A program made the position numbers and the translations under genes. From Streptomyces sp. D2-8 (GTDB lineage: Bacteria > Actinomycetota > Actinomycetes > Streptomycetales > Streptomycetaceae), in the NCBI RefSeq assembly GCF_023184515.1, contig NZ_JAAHBP010000003.1, positions 62,001 to 126,000 on the forward strand: DNA of 64,000 nucleotides, in the 5' to 3' direction. Every line of letters begins with the position of its first letter. Position 1 is the stretch's first letter. The notes beneath the pieces were generated by a model that worked only from the letters and a program-made list of their open reading frames with translations, was not told the DNA's origin and made no database searches. Below, piece after piece: positions 44,996 to 55,735 of the stretch.

Positions 44996-46137
44996 TACGC
45001 GTCAACTCCCTTGCTGTTCAAGGACTTGGTGACCGCGTCCAGCAGGTCCTGCCAGGCCACCTCGAACTTGGCAACGCCCTCGTCCTCCAGTTGCCGCACC
45101 ACCTCGTCGTATGCAATGCCGAGCCGTTCGACGGCCGCCAGGTCCGCGCGGGCCCCGTCGTAACCGCCGGTGACGGTGTCGCCCTGGACGTCGCCGTGGT
45201 CGGCGACGGCGTTCAGCGTGGCCTCCGGCATGGTGTTGACCGTCCCGGGGGCGACCAGCTCGTCCACGTACAGGGTGTCCTTGTACGCGGGGTCCTTCAC
45301 ACCGGTGGAGGCCCAAAGGGGGCGCTGCCGGTTCGCGCGGGCGTCCTCCAGGGCCTGCCAGCGCGGGCCCGCGAAGACCTGTTCGTACGCCTCGTAGGCG
45401 AGCCGCGCGTTGGCCAGGGCCGCCCGGCCCTTCAGGGCGAGGGCCTCATCCGTGCCCAGCAGCGTCAGCCGCTTGTCGATCTCGGAGTCCACACGGGAGA
45501 CGAAGAAGGACGCGACCGAGTGAAGGCCCGACAGGTCGAAGCCGGCCGCCCGCGCCCGCTCCAGGCCGGCGAGGTAGGCGTCCATGACCTCGCGGTAGCG
45601 CTCCAGCGAGAAGATCAGTGTCACGTTCACACTGATACCCGCGCCGATCACCTCGGTGATGGCCGGCAGGCCCGCCTTCGTCGCCGGAATCTTGATCATC
45701 ACGTTGGGGCGGTCCACCAGCCAGGCCAGCTGCCGGGCCTCGGCGACGGTCGCCCTCGTGTCGTGGGCCAGCCGGGGGTCGACCTCGATGGAGACCCGGC
45801 CGTCCCGGCCGCCGGTGGCCTCGTACACCGGCCGCAGGACGTCGGCGGCGGCCCGGACGTCGGCGGTCGTCATCATCCGGACGGCCTCGTCGACGGTCAC
45901 ACCGCGTACCGCCAGGTCGGCGAGCTGCTCCTCGTAGCCCGCGCCGGAGCCGATGGCGGCCTGGAAGATGGACGGGTTGGTGGTGACGCCGACGACGTTC
46001 CTCGTGGCGACGAGCCCGGCCAGGTCGCCGGACTCGATCCGCCGGCGCGACAGGTCGTCGAGCCAGATCGACACGCCCTCGTCGGACAGGCGCTCGAGTG
46101 CTCCCGCGCTCGCGGTCGCTTCGGTCACAGTGATCAT
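44995..46137 (-). CDS. tal: Transaldolase
   Basis: A 380-residue transaldolase transferring a dihydroxyacetone unit between sugar phosphates. Motifs are [34 protein letters not shown] and the Schiff-base Lys in [18 protein letters not shown]. Start choice: ATG 46137 has GAAAGAAG directly upstream, while the in-frame GTG at 46164 would overlap the tkt gene. The shorter start is preferred. It lies 19 bp after tkt. Confidence 0.95.
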   Translation of the reverse strand: MITVTEATASAGALERLSDEGVSIWLDDLSRRRIESGDLAGLVATRNVVGVTTNPSIFQAAIGSGAGYEEQLADLAVRGVTVDEAVRMMTTADVRAAADVLRPVYEATGGRDGRVSIEVDPRLAHDTRATVAEARQLAWLVDRPNVMIKIPATKAGLPAITEVIGAGISVNVTLIFSLERYREVMDAYLAGLERARAAGFDLSGLHSVASFFVSRVDSEIDKRLTLLGTDEALALKGRAALANARLAYEAYEQVFAGPRWQALEDARANRQRPLWASTGVKDPAYKDTLYVDELVAPGTVNTMPEATLNAVADHGDVQGDTVTGGYDGARADLAAVERLGIAYDEVVRQLEDEGVAKFEVAWQDLLDAVTKSLNSKGVDA

Positions 46138-46156
46138 CTTCTTTCGGGCGGTCGGA

Positions 46157-48232
<2,076 letters not shown>

Positions 48233-48284
48233 CTTCAAGAAATCCTTGATGGAAGCGAAGTTGCTGGTCTGATGTGTTCAAAAC

Positions 48285-48301
48285 TAAAAGTCTGACTTTT
48301 A
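48285..48301. promoter_or_regulatory. 17-bp AT-rich palindrome between tkt and the AraC regulator
   Basis: TAAAAGTCTGACTTTTA is a perfect inverted repeat apart from the central base, in an otherwise GC-rich chromosome. It lies 52 bp before the tkt start and 88 bp before the divergent AraC-family gene, well placed for an operator acting on both. The cognate protein is unknown. Confidence 0.6.
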
Positions 48302-48389
48302 CGACGGAAGGTCGCCGTGTGCCAGCCTGTGGTGAAAGTGGGACACCCACCGGCAGCAGGGCGCACGAGCGGGGCGGTACGAGGCGGAC

Positions 48390-49286
48390 ATGGCAGGCAT
48401 GGCGGACAGAAGCATCCAAGGCGGCGACGGGATCGATACGTTCCCCTTCCCGGTCGAGCTCAGCGTCGGCGGCGTCGGCATGCAGGTCGGCCCGATGGGG
48501 ACCGGCCGCACCTGGCATGCCGACGCACCACTGGAGCGCGTGCACCGCATCGACTTCCACGTCGTGATGCTGTTCGGCGCGGGCCCGGTCCGGCACATGG
48601 TCGACTTCACCGAGTACGAGGCCATGGCCGGGGACCTGCTGTGGATCCGCCCGGGGCAGGTCCACCGCTTCTCGCGCACCAGCGAGTACCGCGGAACCGT
48701 GCTGACCATGCAGCCCGGCTTTCTGCCCCGCGCGACCGTGGAGGCCACCAGCCTGTACCGCTACGACCTGCCGCCCCTGCTGCGCCCCGACGCGCCCCAA
48801 CTCGCCGGTCTTCAAGCCGCGCTCGCACAACTGCGGCGCGAGTACGAGGACACGGCCACGCTCCCGCTGAGCCTGCACACCGCCGTCCTGCGCCATGCGC
48901 TGACGGCGTTCCTGCTGCGGCTCGCCCACCTCGCGGCGAGTTCCGCCCAGGCCCTGCGACAGCGGTCCGACTCCACCTTCACCCTCTTCCGGGACGCCGT
49001 GGAACGGGACTTCGCCACCAACCACAGTGTCAGCGCCTACGCCGACGCGCTCGGCTACTCCCGCCGCACCCTGGTCCGCGCGGTGCGCGCCGCCACCGGT
49101 GAGACCCCCAAGGCCTTCATCGACAAGCGCGTGGTCCTCGAGGCCAAACGGCTCCTCGCCCACACCGAACTGCCCATCGGCCGGGTCGGCGTGGCGGTCG
49201 GCTTCCCCGACGCCGCGAACTTCTCCAAGTTCTTCCACCAGCACACCGACCAGACCCCGGCGGCCTTCCGGGCGGAACTGCGCTGA
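48390..49286 (+). CDS. AraC-family transcriptional regulator
   Basis: A 298-residue regulator with an N-terminal cupin-like ligand domain (PGQVHRFSRTSEYRGTVL, about residues 85-105) and a C-terminal double HTH (SVSAYADALGYSRRTLVRAV, then GRVGVAVGFPDAANFSKFFH and QTPAAFRAELR). Divergent from the pentose-phosphate operon with a 157-bp gap holding a strong palindrome. AraC proteins usually bind direct repeats, so the palindrome may belong to another factor. Control of tkt is possible but unproven. Confidence 0.88.
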   Translation: MAGMADRSIQGGDGIDTFPFPVELSVGGVGMQVGPMGTGRTWHADAPLERVHRIDFHVVMLFGAGPVRHMVDFTEYEAMAGDLLWIRPGQVHRFSRTSEYRGTVLTMQPGFLPRATVEATSLYRYDLPPLLRPDAPQLAGLQAALAQLRREYEDTATLPLSLHTAVLRHALTAFLLRLAHLAASSAQALRQRSDSTFTLFRDAVERDFATNHSVSAYADALGYSRRTLVRAVRAATGETPKAFIDKRVVLEAKRLLAHTELPIGRVGVAVGFPDAANFSKFFHQHTDQTPAAFRAELR

Positions 49287-49298
49287 GGGCAGCGAAAA

Positions 49299-49324
49299 GG
49301 GGCTCCACGCGCGCGTGGAGCCCC
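49299..49324. terminator. 26-bp self-complementary terminator between AraC and GH16 genes
   Basis: GGGGCTCCACGC (49299-49310) and GCGTGGAGCCCC (49313-49324) form a perfect stem. It lies 12 bases after the AraC stop and 13 before the stop of the convergent GH16 gene, serving both. Confidence 0.85.
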
Positions 49325-49337
49325 CGGCCGAGGGGTC

Positions 49338-50732
49338 TCAGTGCCCGAAGGTGAACCAGTTGACGTTCACGAAGTCCGCCGGCTGACCGCTGGTGAAGGT
49401 CAGATACACGTCGTGCGTGCCCGTCACGGCACTGATGTTCGCCGGGACGGTCCGCCACGACTGCCAGCCCCCGGTGCTGCCCACCGCGAAGCTCCCGACA
49501 GGCGCGTTGCCGCGGCTGTCCAGCCGCACCTCGACCAGCCCGCTGACGCCGCCCGCCGCTCCGCTCGCGACCCGGGCGCTGAACTGCCGGGCCGCCGAGG
49601 AGCCGAAGTTCACGCCCTTGAAGTGCAGCCAGTCGCCGCCTGCCAGCGCGCCGACGTTCCGGCCGCCGCCGGAGTCGGCCGTCGTCTCGGTGACCACGCC
49701 GGACTGGCCGTCGTAGGACTCGGCCTGGATGGCGGAGTAGGCGTCGCGGTTGCCGGTCGGGGGAGGCGCGGTGCCGCCGCCGGACGACAGTACCTGCACG
49801 TAGTCGACGACCATCGCATGGCCCGGCTGCGTCCCGGCGTCCGGGCCGCCCCCGAACGCGTCGGGGAAGCCGCCGCCCATCGCGACGTTCAGGATGACGA
49901 AGAAGCCGTGGTCGGTGGCGTTCTTCCAGGTCGTCGCGTCGACCTGGTTGGCGCGCACGGTGTGGAAGTTGACGCCGTCGAGGTAGAAGCGGATCTCCTC
50001 GACGCTCGTCGAGCGGTCCCACTCCATCCGGTACGTGTGGAAGCCGGCCTGGCAGGTGGTGCCCTGGCAGGTGGTCGAACTGCCGATGCCACTGGTCTCG
50101 TTGCAGGGGCCGCCCGGGGAGGTGCCGCAGTGCATCGTCGCGAACACCGTGTTCATGCCCTGGGTGTTCTCCATGATGTCCAGCTCGCCGACCGCCGGCC
50201 AGTTCCAGTAGTCGCCGCGGTACGGGGCGCCCAGCATCCAGAACGCCGGCCAGTAGCCCTTGGCGGCGGCGCCGGTGACGTTCGGCACCTGGATGCGCGA
50301 CTCGACGCGGAGCTTGCCGCCGGCCGGGGGCCGGAAGTCGGTGCGGTTGGTCTCGATCCGGCCGGAGGTCCAGTTGCCGGCGGCGTCCCGCCGGGGCGTG
50401 ATGCGGAGGTTGCCGTTGCCGTCGAGCGAGACGTTGTCCGTGCTGTCCGTCATCGTCTCGATCTCGCCGGTGCCCCAGTTGGCCGGGCCGCCCGGGTAGC
50501 CCTTGCCGGTCGCGTACCGCCAGTCGGCGGTGTTGACGCCGGCGCCGGCGGCGCCGTTGAAGTCGTCCAGGAACACCTGCGTCCAGCCCGACGGGGGTGT
50601 CGGCGCGGAGGCGTTCGCGGAGGGAGTGGCGACCGCGGAGGCGGCCGCCGCGAGGCCGAGCGTGCTGACGACGGCGACGAACGCCTTCCGGAAGGGGCGC
50701 CGTCTGGGGGAGGTGCCGGTGGTGTCGCTCAT
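49338..50732 (-). CDS. Secreted GH16 beta-1,3-glucanase with C-terminal CBM6
   Basis: A 464-residue extracellular glycoside hydrolase. Residues 1 to about 42 are a signal peptide with a twin-arginine-like basic region (RRRPFRKAF) and ending SANASA. Residues about 48-310 are a GH16 domain with the catalytic GELDIMEN (nucleophile Glu183, acid/base Glu188) and PAFWMLG. A Gly/Pro linker leads to a CBM6-like module from about residue 330 (IQAESYDGQSGV, DWLHFKGVNFG, VYLTFTSG). It would cleave laminarin or fungal beta-glucan. A CebR-like box lies upstream at 50765-50778, suggesting repression lifted by oligosaccharides. Confidence 0.92.
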   Translation of the reverse strand: MSDTTGTSPRRRPFRKAFVAVVSTLGLAAAASAVATPSANASAPTPPSGWTQVFLDDFNGAAGAGVNTADWRYATGKGYPGGPANWGTGEIETMTDSTDNVSLDGNGNLRITPRRDAAGNWTSGRIETNRTDFRPPAGGKLRVESRIQVPNVTGAAAKGYWPAFWMLGAPYRGDYWNWPAVGELDIMENTQGMNTVFATMHCGTSPGGPCNETSGIGSSTTCQGTTCQAGFHTYRMEWDRSTSVEEIRFYLDGVNFHTVRANQVDATTWKNATDHGFFVILNVAMGGGFPDAFGGGPDAGTQPGHAMVVDYVQVLSSGGGTAPPPTGNRDAYSAIQAESYDGQSGVVTETTADSGGGRNVGALAGGDWLHFKGVNFGSSAARQFSARVASGAAGGVSGLVEVRLDSRGNAPVGSFAVGSTGGWQSWRTVPANISAVTGTHDVYLTFTSGQPADFVNVNWFTFGH

Positions 50733-50764
50733 GTGGGGGTGCCTCTCGGATCGTGTACGGGAGG

Positions 50765-50778
50765 TGAGAGCGCTCTCA
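50765..50778. promoter_or_regulatory. CebR-like (LacI-family) operator upstream of the GH16 gene
   Basis: TGAGAGCGCTCTCA is a perfect 14-bp palindrome 33 bp before the GH16 start. It differs from the Streptomyces CebR site TGGGAGCGCTCCCA only at one symmetric base pair in each half. Confidence 0.7.
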
Positions 50779-50955
50779 AAGTGCCGTCAATGTGCTCCAC
50801 GCCGTCCAGGGCGTCAAGAGGTGAAGCGGGGCGGCCGGCGCCGGGCCCGGCGCGAGGCGGGCGGTGGCGAGCCGATGGGACGCGCTGTTGAACAAGAGGT
50901 TCCTGGGCACTCGGGGTGGACGACGGACTACCGGTCGAGGCAGCTGGAGGCATCC

Positions 50956-51465
50956 GTGGCCGTACGCCATCACCTGATCCGAGTCGGCCCGGGCACCGTG
51001 TGGGACGTCCTCGCCGACGGCCACCTCTACGCGGAATGGGTCGTGGGCACCTCCGAGTCCCACCCGGTGCGCGGAAACTGGCCACGCACCGGCGCGGCGA
51101 TCGGCTACGAGGTCCGCCTCGGCCCCGTGCGGCTCGACAACGAGACGATCGTCCGCAACTGCGAGGAAGGCAAACTGCTGGAGCTGGAGGCCCATGCCGG
51201 TGCGCTCGGCTCGGCACGCATCGCGATCGAGCTGCGGCCCTGGGGCGAGCACTGCCTGGTGATCGTGGACGAGCATCCCCTGCGGGGCGCGGGCGGGCGC
51301 ATGCACAACGTCGGCTTCGAGGCGCTGATCCAGCTGCGCCACCGCGCCATGCTGGCCCGTCTGGCCAAACTGTGCGAGGCCGCGGCGCGGGTCCCGGGAG
51401 GCACCCGCCGCGGCCTGGGACAAGTGACCGCGGGGTCCGACGCGGACGGGCCCGGCCATGCCTGA
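50956..51465 (+). CDS. SRPBCC family (START-like) protein
   Basis: A 169-residue protein with the helix-grip fold of polyketide cyclases and Bet v 1-like lipid binders: N-terminal RHHLIRVGPGTVWDVLADGH, central RLGPVRLDNETIVRNCEEGK and C-terminal helix VGFEALIQLRHRAMLARLAKL. GTG 50956 follows GGAGG by 5 nt, which rejects the longer frame starting at 50503. Its stop overlaps the next gene by 8 bases, so it is coupled to the phytoene-desaturase-like enzyme and may handle the same hydrophobic substrate. Confidence 0.8.
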   Translation: MAVRHHLIRVGPGTVWDVLADGHLYAEWVVGTSESHPVRGNWPRTGAAIGYEVRLGPVRLDNETIVRNCEEGKLLELEAHAGALGSARIAIELRPWGEHCLVIVDEHPLRGAGGRMHNVGFEALIQLRHRAMLARLAKLCEAAARVPGGTRRGLGQVTAGSDADGPGHA

Positions 51466-53077
51466 CGCCGTGGTGATCGGCGCAGGGCCCAACGGCCTGG
51501 TGGCCGCCAATGTCCTCGTGGACGCCGGGTGGAGCGTCGAGGTGCTGGAGGAGCAGCCCGAACCGGGCGGCGCCGTACGCCACGACCGGGGCGTCGACCC
51601 CGCCTTCGTCAACGACCTGTTCAGCTCCTTCTACCCCCTCGCGGCCGCCTCGCCCGTCCTGGCCGCGCTGCACCCCGAGGAGCACGGACTGCGCTGGAGC
51701 CACGCGCCCAGCGTGCTGGCCCACCCCCTCACCGACGGCAGCTGCGCCGTCCTGGACCGGAACATCGAGACCACCGCGGCGTCCCTCGACACCTTCGAGC
51801 CGGGCGACGGAGCCGCCTGGCAGCGGCTGCACGAGGTGTGGCAGAGCATGCGCCCCGGTCTGCTGGCGGCCCTGTTCACCCCGTTCCCGCCCGTCCGCGC
51901 CACGGCGCGGCTGGCGCTGCGCCTGCGGGCGGCGGGCGGACTGCGCGTGGCGCGCTCCCTGGTCCTGCCGGTGCGCCGCCTGGGGGAGGAGGAGTTCCGC
52001 GGCCAGGGCGGCCGCCTGCTGCTGGCCGGCAACGCCCTGCACGCCGACCTCGCCCCCGAGTCGGCGGGCAGCGGCGGCTTCGGCTGGCTGATGGCGATGC
52101 TGGGCCAGACCTACGGCTTCCCGGTCCCGGCCGGCGGCTCCGGCGCCCTGACCGCGGCCCTGGTGCACCGCCTGCGGACCCGGGGCGGCCGGGTGCGCTG
52201 CGGGCAGCGCGTCGAGCACGTCGTCGTCCGCGGCGGGCGTGCCGTCGGCGTGCGGACGGCGGCCGGCGACGCGGTGCCGGCCCGCCGGGCGGTGCTGGCG
52301 GACGTGTCGGTGCCCGCCCTGTACGGCGAGCTGGTCGAACCCGAGCACCTGCCCGCGCAGCTCCTGGACGACCTGCGGCGCTTCCAGTGGGACTTCGCCA
52401 CGTTCAAGGTCGACTGGGCGCTCGACGGCCCGGTGCCCTGGCAGGCGGAGGAGGCGTCCCGGGCCGGTACCGTGCACCTCGCCGACGGCATGGACGAGCT
52501 GACGCGCTTCGCCGCGCAGATCGCCATGCGGCAGGTCCCGGACCGGCCGTTCCTGATCTTCGGCCAGATGACCACCTCCGACGCCTCCCGCTCCCCGCAG
52601 GGCACCGAATCGGCCTGGGCCTACACCCACATCCCGCACGAGATCCGGGCCGACGCCGGCGACGAGGGCATCACCGGCCGCTGGGACACCAAGGACCAGG
52701 AACGCATGGCCGACCGCGTCGAACGCCAGGTGGAACGCTTCGCGCCCGGTTTCCGCTCCCTGATCCGCGGCCGCCGCATCCTGGCGCCCCCGACCCTGGA
52801 GGCGCTCGACGGCAACCTCGTGGGCGGAGCCATCAACGGGGGCACCACCGCGATGCACCAGCAGCTCGTCCTCCGCCCCCTGCCCGGCACCGGCCGCCCG
52901 GAGACCCCGGTACCGGGCCTGTACCTCGCCTCCTCCGGAGCCCACCCGGGCGGCGGCGTGCACGGCGCGCCGGGAGCCAATGCCGCCCGGGCCGCCCTGC
53001 GCCGCAACCGGCCCCCCGGCCTCGCCGGCGCCCAGCGGCTCCTCGCGCACCGCGACCGCACCGGAGCCAGGCGCTGA
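51458..53077 (+). CDS. Phytoene-desaturase-like FAD-dependent oxidoreductase
   Basis: A 539-residue NAD(P)/FAD-dependent oxidoreductase of the CrtI-like/COG1233 group. The FAD motif AVVIGAGPNGLVAANVLVDAG opens the protein and a GG motif follows (EQPEPGGAVRHD). The C-terminal flavin block is GLYLASSGAHPGGGVHGAPGANAA. No carotenoid genes (crtB, crtE) are near, so it probably oxidises another lipophilic compound. It forms an operon with the SRPBCC gene before it and the SDR and DUF2236 genes after it. Confidence 0.85.
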   Translation: MPDAVVIGAGPNGLVAANVLVDAGWSVEVLEEQPEPGGAVRHDRGVDPAFVNDLFSSFYPLAAASPVLAALHPEEHGLRWSHAPSVLAHPLTDGSCAVLDRNIETTAASLDTFEPGDGAAWQRLHEVWQSMRPGLLAALFTPFPPVRATARLALRLRAAGGLRVARSLVLPVRRLGEEEFRGQGGRLLLAGNALHADLAPESAGSGGFGWLMAMLGQTYGFPVPAGGSGALTAALVHRLRTRGGRVRCGQRVEHVVVRGGRAVGVRTAAGDAVPARRAVLADVSVPALYGELVEPEHLPAQLLDDLRRFQWDFATFKVDWALDGPVPWQAEEASRAGTVHLADGMDELTRFAAQIAMRQVPDRPFLIFGQMTTSDASRSPQGTESAWAYTHIPHEIRADAGDEGITGRWDTKDQERMADRVERQVERFAPGFRSLIRGRRILAPPTLEALDGNLVGGAINGGTTAMHQQLVLRPLPGTGRPETPVPGLYLASSGAHPGGGVHGAPGANAARAALRRNRPPGLAGAQRLLAHRDRTGARR

Positions 53078-53124
53078 TCCCGGCCCTCCAGGGCCGGGCC
53101 CGGCGCCGGAAGGAAGGGCAGCCC

Positions 53125-54006
53125 ATGCGCAGCAGCCCGCTCGCCGAGCGCACGATCGTCGTCACCGGAGCCGCCCGCGGCGTGGGTGCCGCACTGGCCC
53201 GTGAAGTCGCCCGGCGCGGCGCCCGGGTGGCGCTCGTCGGCCATGAGAAGACCGCCCTGGACGCGGTGGCCGCCTCTCTGCCGGGTCCGGCCCTCGCCCT
53301 GGAGGCCGATGTCACCGACCTCTCCGCCCTGGAGGCCGCGGCAACCGCCGTGCGGGACCGCCTCGGCCCTCCCTCGGCCGTGGTGGCGAACGCCGGCATC
53401 GCCGAGGGCGGCGCGTTCCTCGCCTCGGACCCGGCCGCCTGGCACCGCGTGATCGACGTCAACCTCACCGGCAGCGCCCAGACGGCCCGGGCGTTCCTGC
53501 CGGACCTGCTCGACACGGCGGGCTACTTCCTCCAGGTCGCCTCCCTGGCCTCGATCGGCGCCGCCCCGCTGATGAGCGCCTACTGCGCGTCCAAGGCGGG
53601 GGTCGAGGCCTTCGCGCACGCCCTGCGCGCGGAGGTGGCGCACCGCGGGGTAGGGGTGGGCATCGCCTACCTCAACTGGACGGACACCGACATGATCCGC
53701 GACGCCGACCGGTACGACGTGCTGCGGGAACTGCGCAGGCACATGCCTCCGCCGGCCCGCCGCGTGTACCCCGTGGACGTGGTCGCCGCCCGCCTGGTCA
53801 GAGGCATGGAGCGGCGGCGCACGGCCGTCTACGCACCGGCCTGGCTGCGGCTGGCCCAGCCGATACGCCCGTTCATGCCCCCCGTGGTGCTGCGCGTGGC
53901 GCGCCGCGAACTGCCCCGTCTGGAGGCCACGGGCCCGGTGCGCTACACCGGCCCGCTCGGCGCCGGCGGCCGGGCGGACCGTGCGGCGGGCGGGCCGGGC
54001 CCCTGA
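53125..54006 (+). CDS. Short-chain dehydrogenase/reductase
   Basis: A 293-residue classical SDR. TGxxxGxG reads VVTGAARGVGAALA, NAG is in VVANAGIAEG and the catalytic YxxxK in SAYCASKAGVEAF with an upstream Ser in QVASLASIG. A C-terminal extension of about 60 residues (RLAQPIRPFMPPVVLRVARR) is hydrophobic and basic, as in SDRs that associate with membranes. ATG 53125 follows GGAAGGAAGGG. It sits 47 bp after the flavoenzyme. Confidence 0.85.
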   Translation: MRSSPLAERTIVVTGAARGVGAALAREVARRGARVALVGHEKTALDAVAASLPGPALALEADVTDLSALEAAATAVRDRLGPPSAVVANAGIAEGGAFLASDPAAWHRVIDVNLTGSAQTARAFLPDLLDTAGYFLQVASLASIGAAPLMSAYCASKAGVEAFAHALRAEVAHRGVGVGIAYLNWTDTDMIRDADRYDVLRELRRHMPPPARRVYPVDVVAARLVRGMERRRTAVYAPAWLRLAQPIRPFMPPVVLRVARRELPRLEATGPVRYTGPLGAGGRADRAAGGPGP

Positions 54007-54102
54007 CGACGGCGGACCGGGCCTCTGACGACGGCCGTCCGGCCATGCCCGGCCGGGCACGGTCATGCCGGACACTGGTCAGCAGGAGAAGGGAGGCCGA
54101 CC

Positions 54103-54954
54103 GTGCTGACCGGAGTCCGTGAACAGCTGGGCCAGGCCCTGTTCCGCCGTGTGGCGGGCCCCGGCGGACCCGCGACCCGTGCCCGTATCCACCACACCCC
54201 CGGCCCGCGCTGGTTCGGGCCTGACCGGCCGATCCGCACGGTCCACGGCGACGCCTCGATGTTCATCGGCGGGCTGACCGCCCTGCTCCTGCAGTCGCTG
54301 CATCCGCTCGCGATGGCGGCGGTCGCCGGGCACTCCGGCTTCCGCGGCGACCCGTGGGGCCGGTTGCAGCGCACCAGCACCTTCCTGGCCGTGACGACGT
54401 ACGGCACCGCCGCGGACGCCCAGCAGGCGGTCGACCACGTGCGCGGCATCCACGAACGGATCCGCGGCACGAGCGCCGGGGGCGTGCCGTACCACGCGGC
54501 CGACCCCCATCTGCTCGGCTGGGTGCACGCCGCCGAGACCGACAGCTTCCTGCGCGCCCACGAGCGCTACGGGGCCCGTCCCCTGGACGCCGCCGGCTAC
54601 GACGCCTACGTCGCCGACACCGCGCGCGTCGCCGAGGCGCTGGGGGCCGTCGACCCACCGCGGGACCGCCGCGAACTGGCCGAGCGCCTGACCGCCTACC
54701 GGCCCGAACTGCGGGCCACGCCGGAGGCCCGGGCCGCCGCCCGCTTCCTGCTGTTCCAGCCTCCCCTGCCCCTTCCCGTCCGGCCCTTCTACGGCGGGCT
54801 GGCCGCGAACGCCGTCACCCTGCTCCCGCCCTGGGCGCGCGGCATGCTCTGGCTGCCCCGGGTGCCGGTCGTCGAGGACCTCGCCGTACGTCCCGCCGGC
54901 CGGGCCCTGACCCGGACCATCCGCTGGGCCATGACCCCGGCCCGGGAGACCTGA
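54103..54954 (+). CDS. DUF2236 / MpaB-type oxygenase family protein
   Basis: A 283-residue protein of the DUF2236 family, which includes fungal MpaB and latex-clearing-protein-like oxygenases with haem. Family blocks are MFIGGLTALLLQSLHPLAMA, VAGHSGFRGDPWGRLQRTST and HLLGWVHAAETDSFLRAHE, whose histidines are candidate metal ligands. GTG 54103 has GAGAAGGGAGG upstream. It closes the operon of SRPBCC, flavoenzyme and SDR, an arrangement suggestive of oxidative breakdown or modification of a lipid-like compound. Confidence 0.8.
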   Translation: MLTGVREQLGQALFRRVAGPGGPATRARIHHTPGPRWFGPDRPIRTVHGDASMFIGGLTALLLQSLHPLAMAAVAGHSGFRGDPWGRLQRTSTFLAVTTYGTAADAQQAVDHVRGIHERIRGTSAGGVPYHAADPHLLGWVHAAETDSFLRAHERYGARPLDAAGYDAYVADTARVAEALGAVDPPRDRRELAERLTAYRPELRATPEARAAARFLLFQPPLPLPVRPFYGGLAANAVTLLPPWARGMLWLPRVPVVEDLAVRPAGRALTRTIRWAMTPARET

Positions 54955-54991
54955 CCCTCGGGGCAAGCGGCCCGACGGACCCCGGCACCGC

Positions 54992-55735
54992 TCAGGGCTG
55001 CCACCCCAGCGCCCGCGAGATCCCCCGCGCCGCCACCCGCACCGCCGGGCCCAGGACCGGCACCTGGGCGTCGGCGTGGGGCACCACGATCGACACGGCG
55101 GCGGTCACCGCGCCGTCCGCGCCGCGTACCGGCGCGGCCACCGACAGGGCGTCCTCCGTGACCTGACGGTCGCTCACCGCGACCCCCGACCTGCGCACTT
55201 CGGCCAGCACCCGGCGCAGCCGCTCCGGTTCGGTGATCGTGTACGGGGTGAAGGACGCGAGTTCGCTTGCGCAGTACTCCTTCTGGAACACCGGGTCGCC
55301 GTGGGCCAGCAGGGCGAGTCCGACCCCGGTGGCGTGCAGCGGCCAGCGGGCGCCGACGCGGATGTGCACGCCGACCGCCGACCGCCCCGACAGCCACTCG
55401 ATGTAGACGACGTCCGAGCCGTCCCGCACGGCCAGCTGCACGTTCTCGTGTGTCGCCTCGTACAGGTCCTCCAGATACGGCAGCGCGATCTGCCGCAGGG
55501 CGAGGCCGCGCGGCGCCAGCGCGGCGAGCTCCCACAGCCGCAGCCCGACGTGGTAGACGCCGGACTCGTCCCGCTCCAGGGCGCCCCACTCGGTGAGCGC
55601 GCCCACCAGCCGGTGCGCGGTGGTCAGGCTCAGCCCGGCCCGCCGGCTGATGTCCGTCAGGCACAGCGCCGGATGCTCGTGGTCGAAGGCCGCGAGCACC
55701 GACAGCAGCCGGTCGGGCGCGGTCGGGGCGGTCAT
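54992..55735 (-). CDS. IclR-family transcriptional regulator
   Basis: A 247-residue regulator. The N-terminal winged helix (LSVLAAFDHEHPALCLTDIS, RAGLSLTTAHRLVGALTEWG) is followed by the IclR effector domain (LPYLEDLYEATHENVQLAVR, LLAHGDPVFQKEY, LRRVLAEVRRSGVAVSDRQV, VAAPVRGADGAVTAAVSIVV). ATG 55735 overlaps the stop of the secreted hydrolase by 4 bases, so it is the last gene of the MHS-hydrolase-IclR operon and probably senses its substrate. Confidence 0.9.
   Translation of the reverse strand: MTAPTAPDRLLSVLAAFDHEHPALCLTDISRRAGLSLTTAHRLVGALTEWGALERDESGVYHVGLRLWELAALAPRGLALRQIALPYLEDLYEATHENVQLAVRDGSDVVYIEWLSGRSAVGVHIRVGARWPLHATGVGLALLAHGDPVFQKEYCASELASFTPYTITEPERLRRVLAEVRRSGVAVSDRQVTEDALSVAAPVRGADGAVTAAVSIVVPHADAQVPVLGPAVRVAARGISRALGWQP

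Noticed and set aside
53996..54040. Short direct repeat containing CTGACGACGG after the SDR gene
   Set aside because: Only two imperfect copies of about 24 nt in GC-rich sequence; no sign of function.
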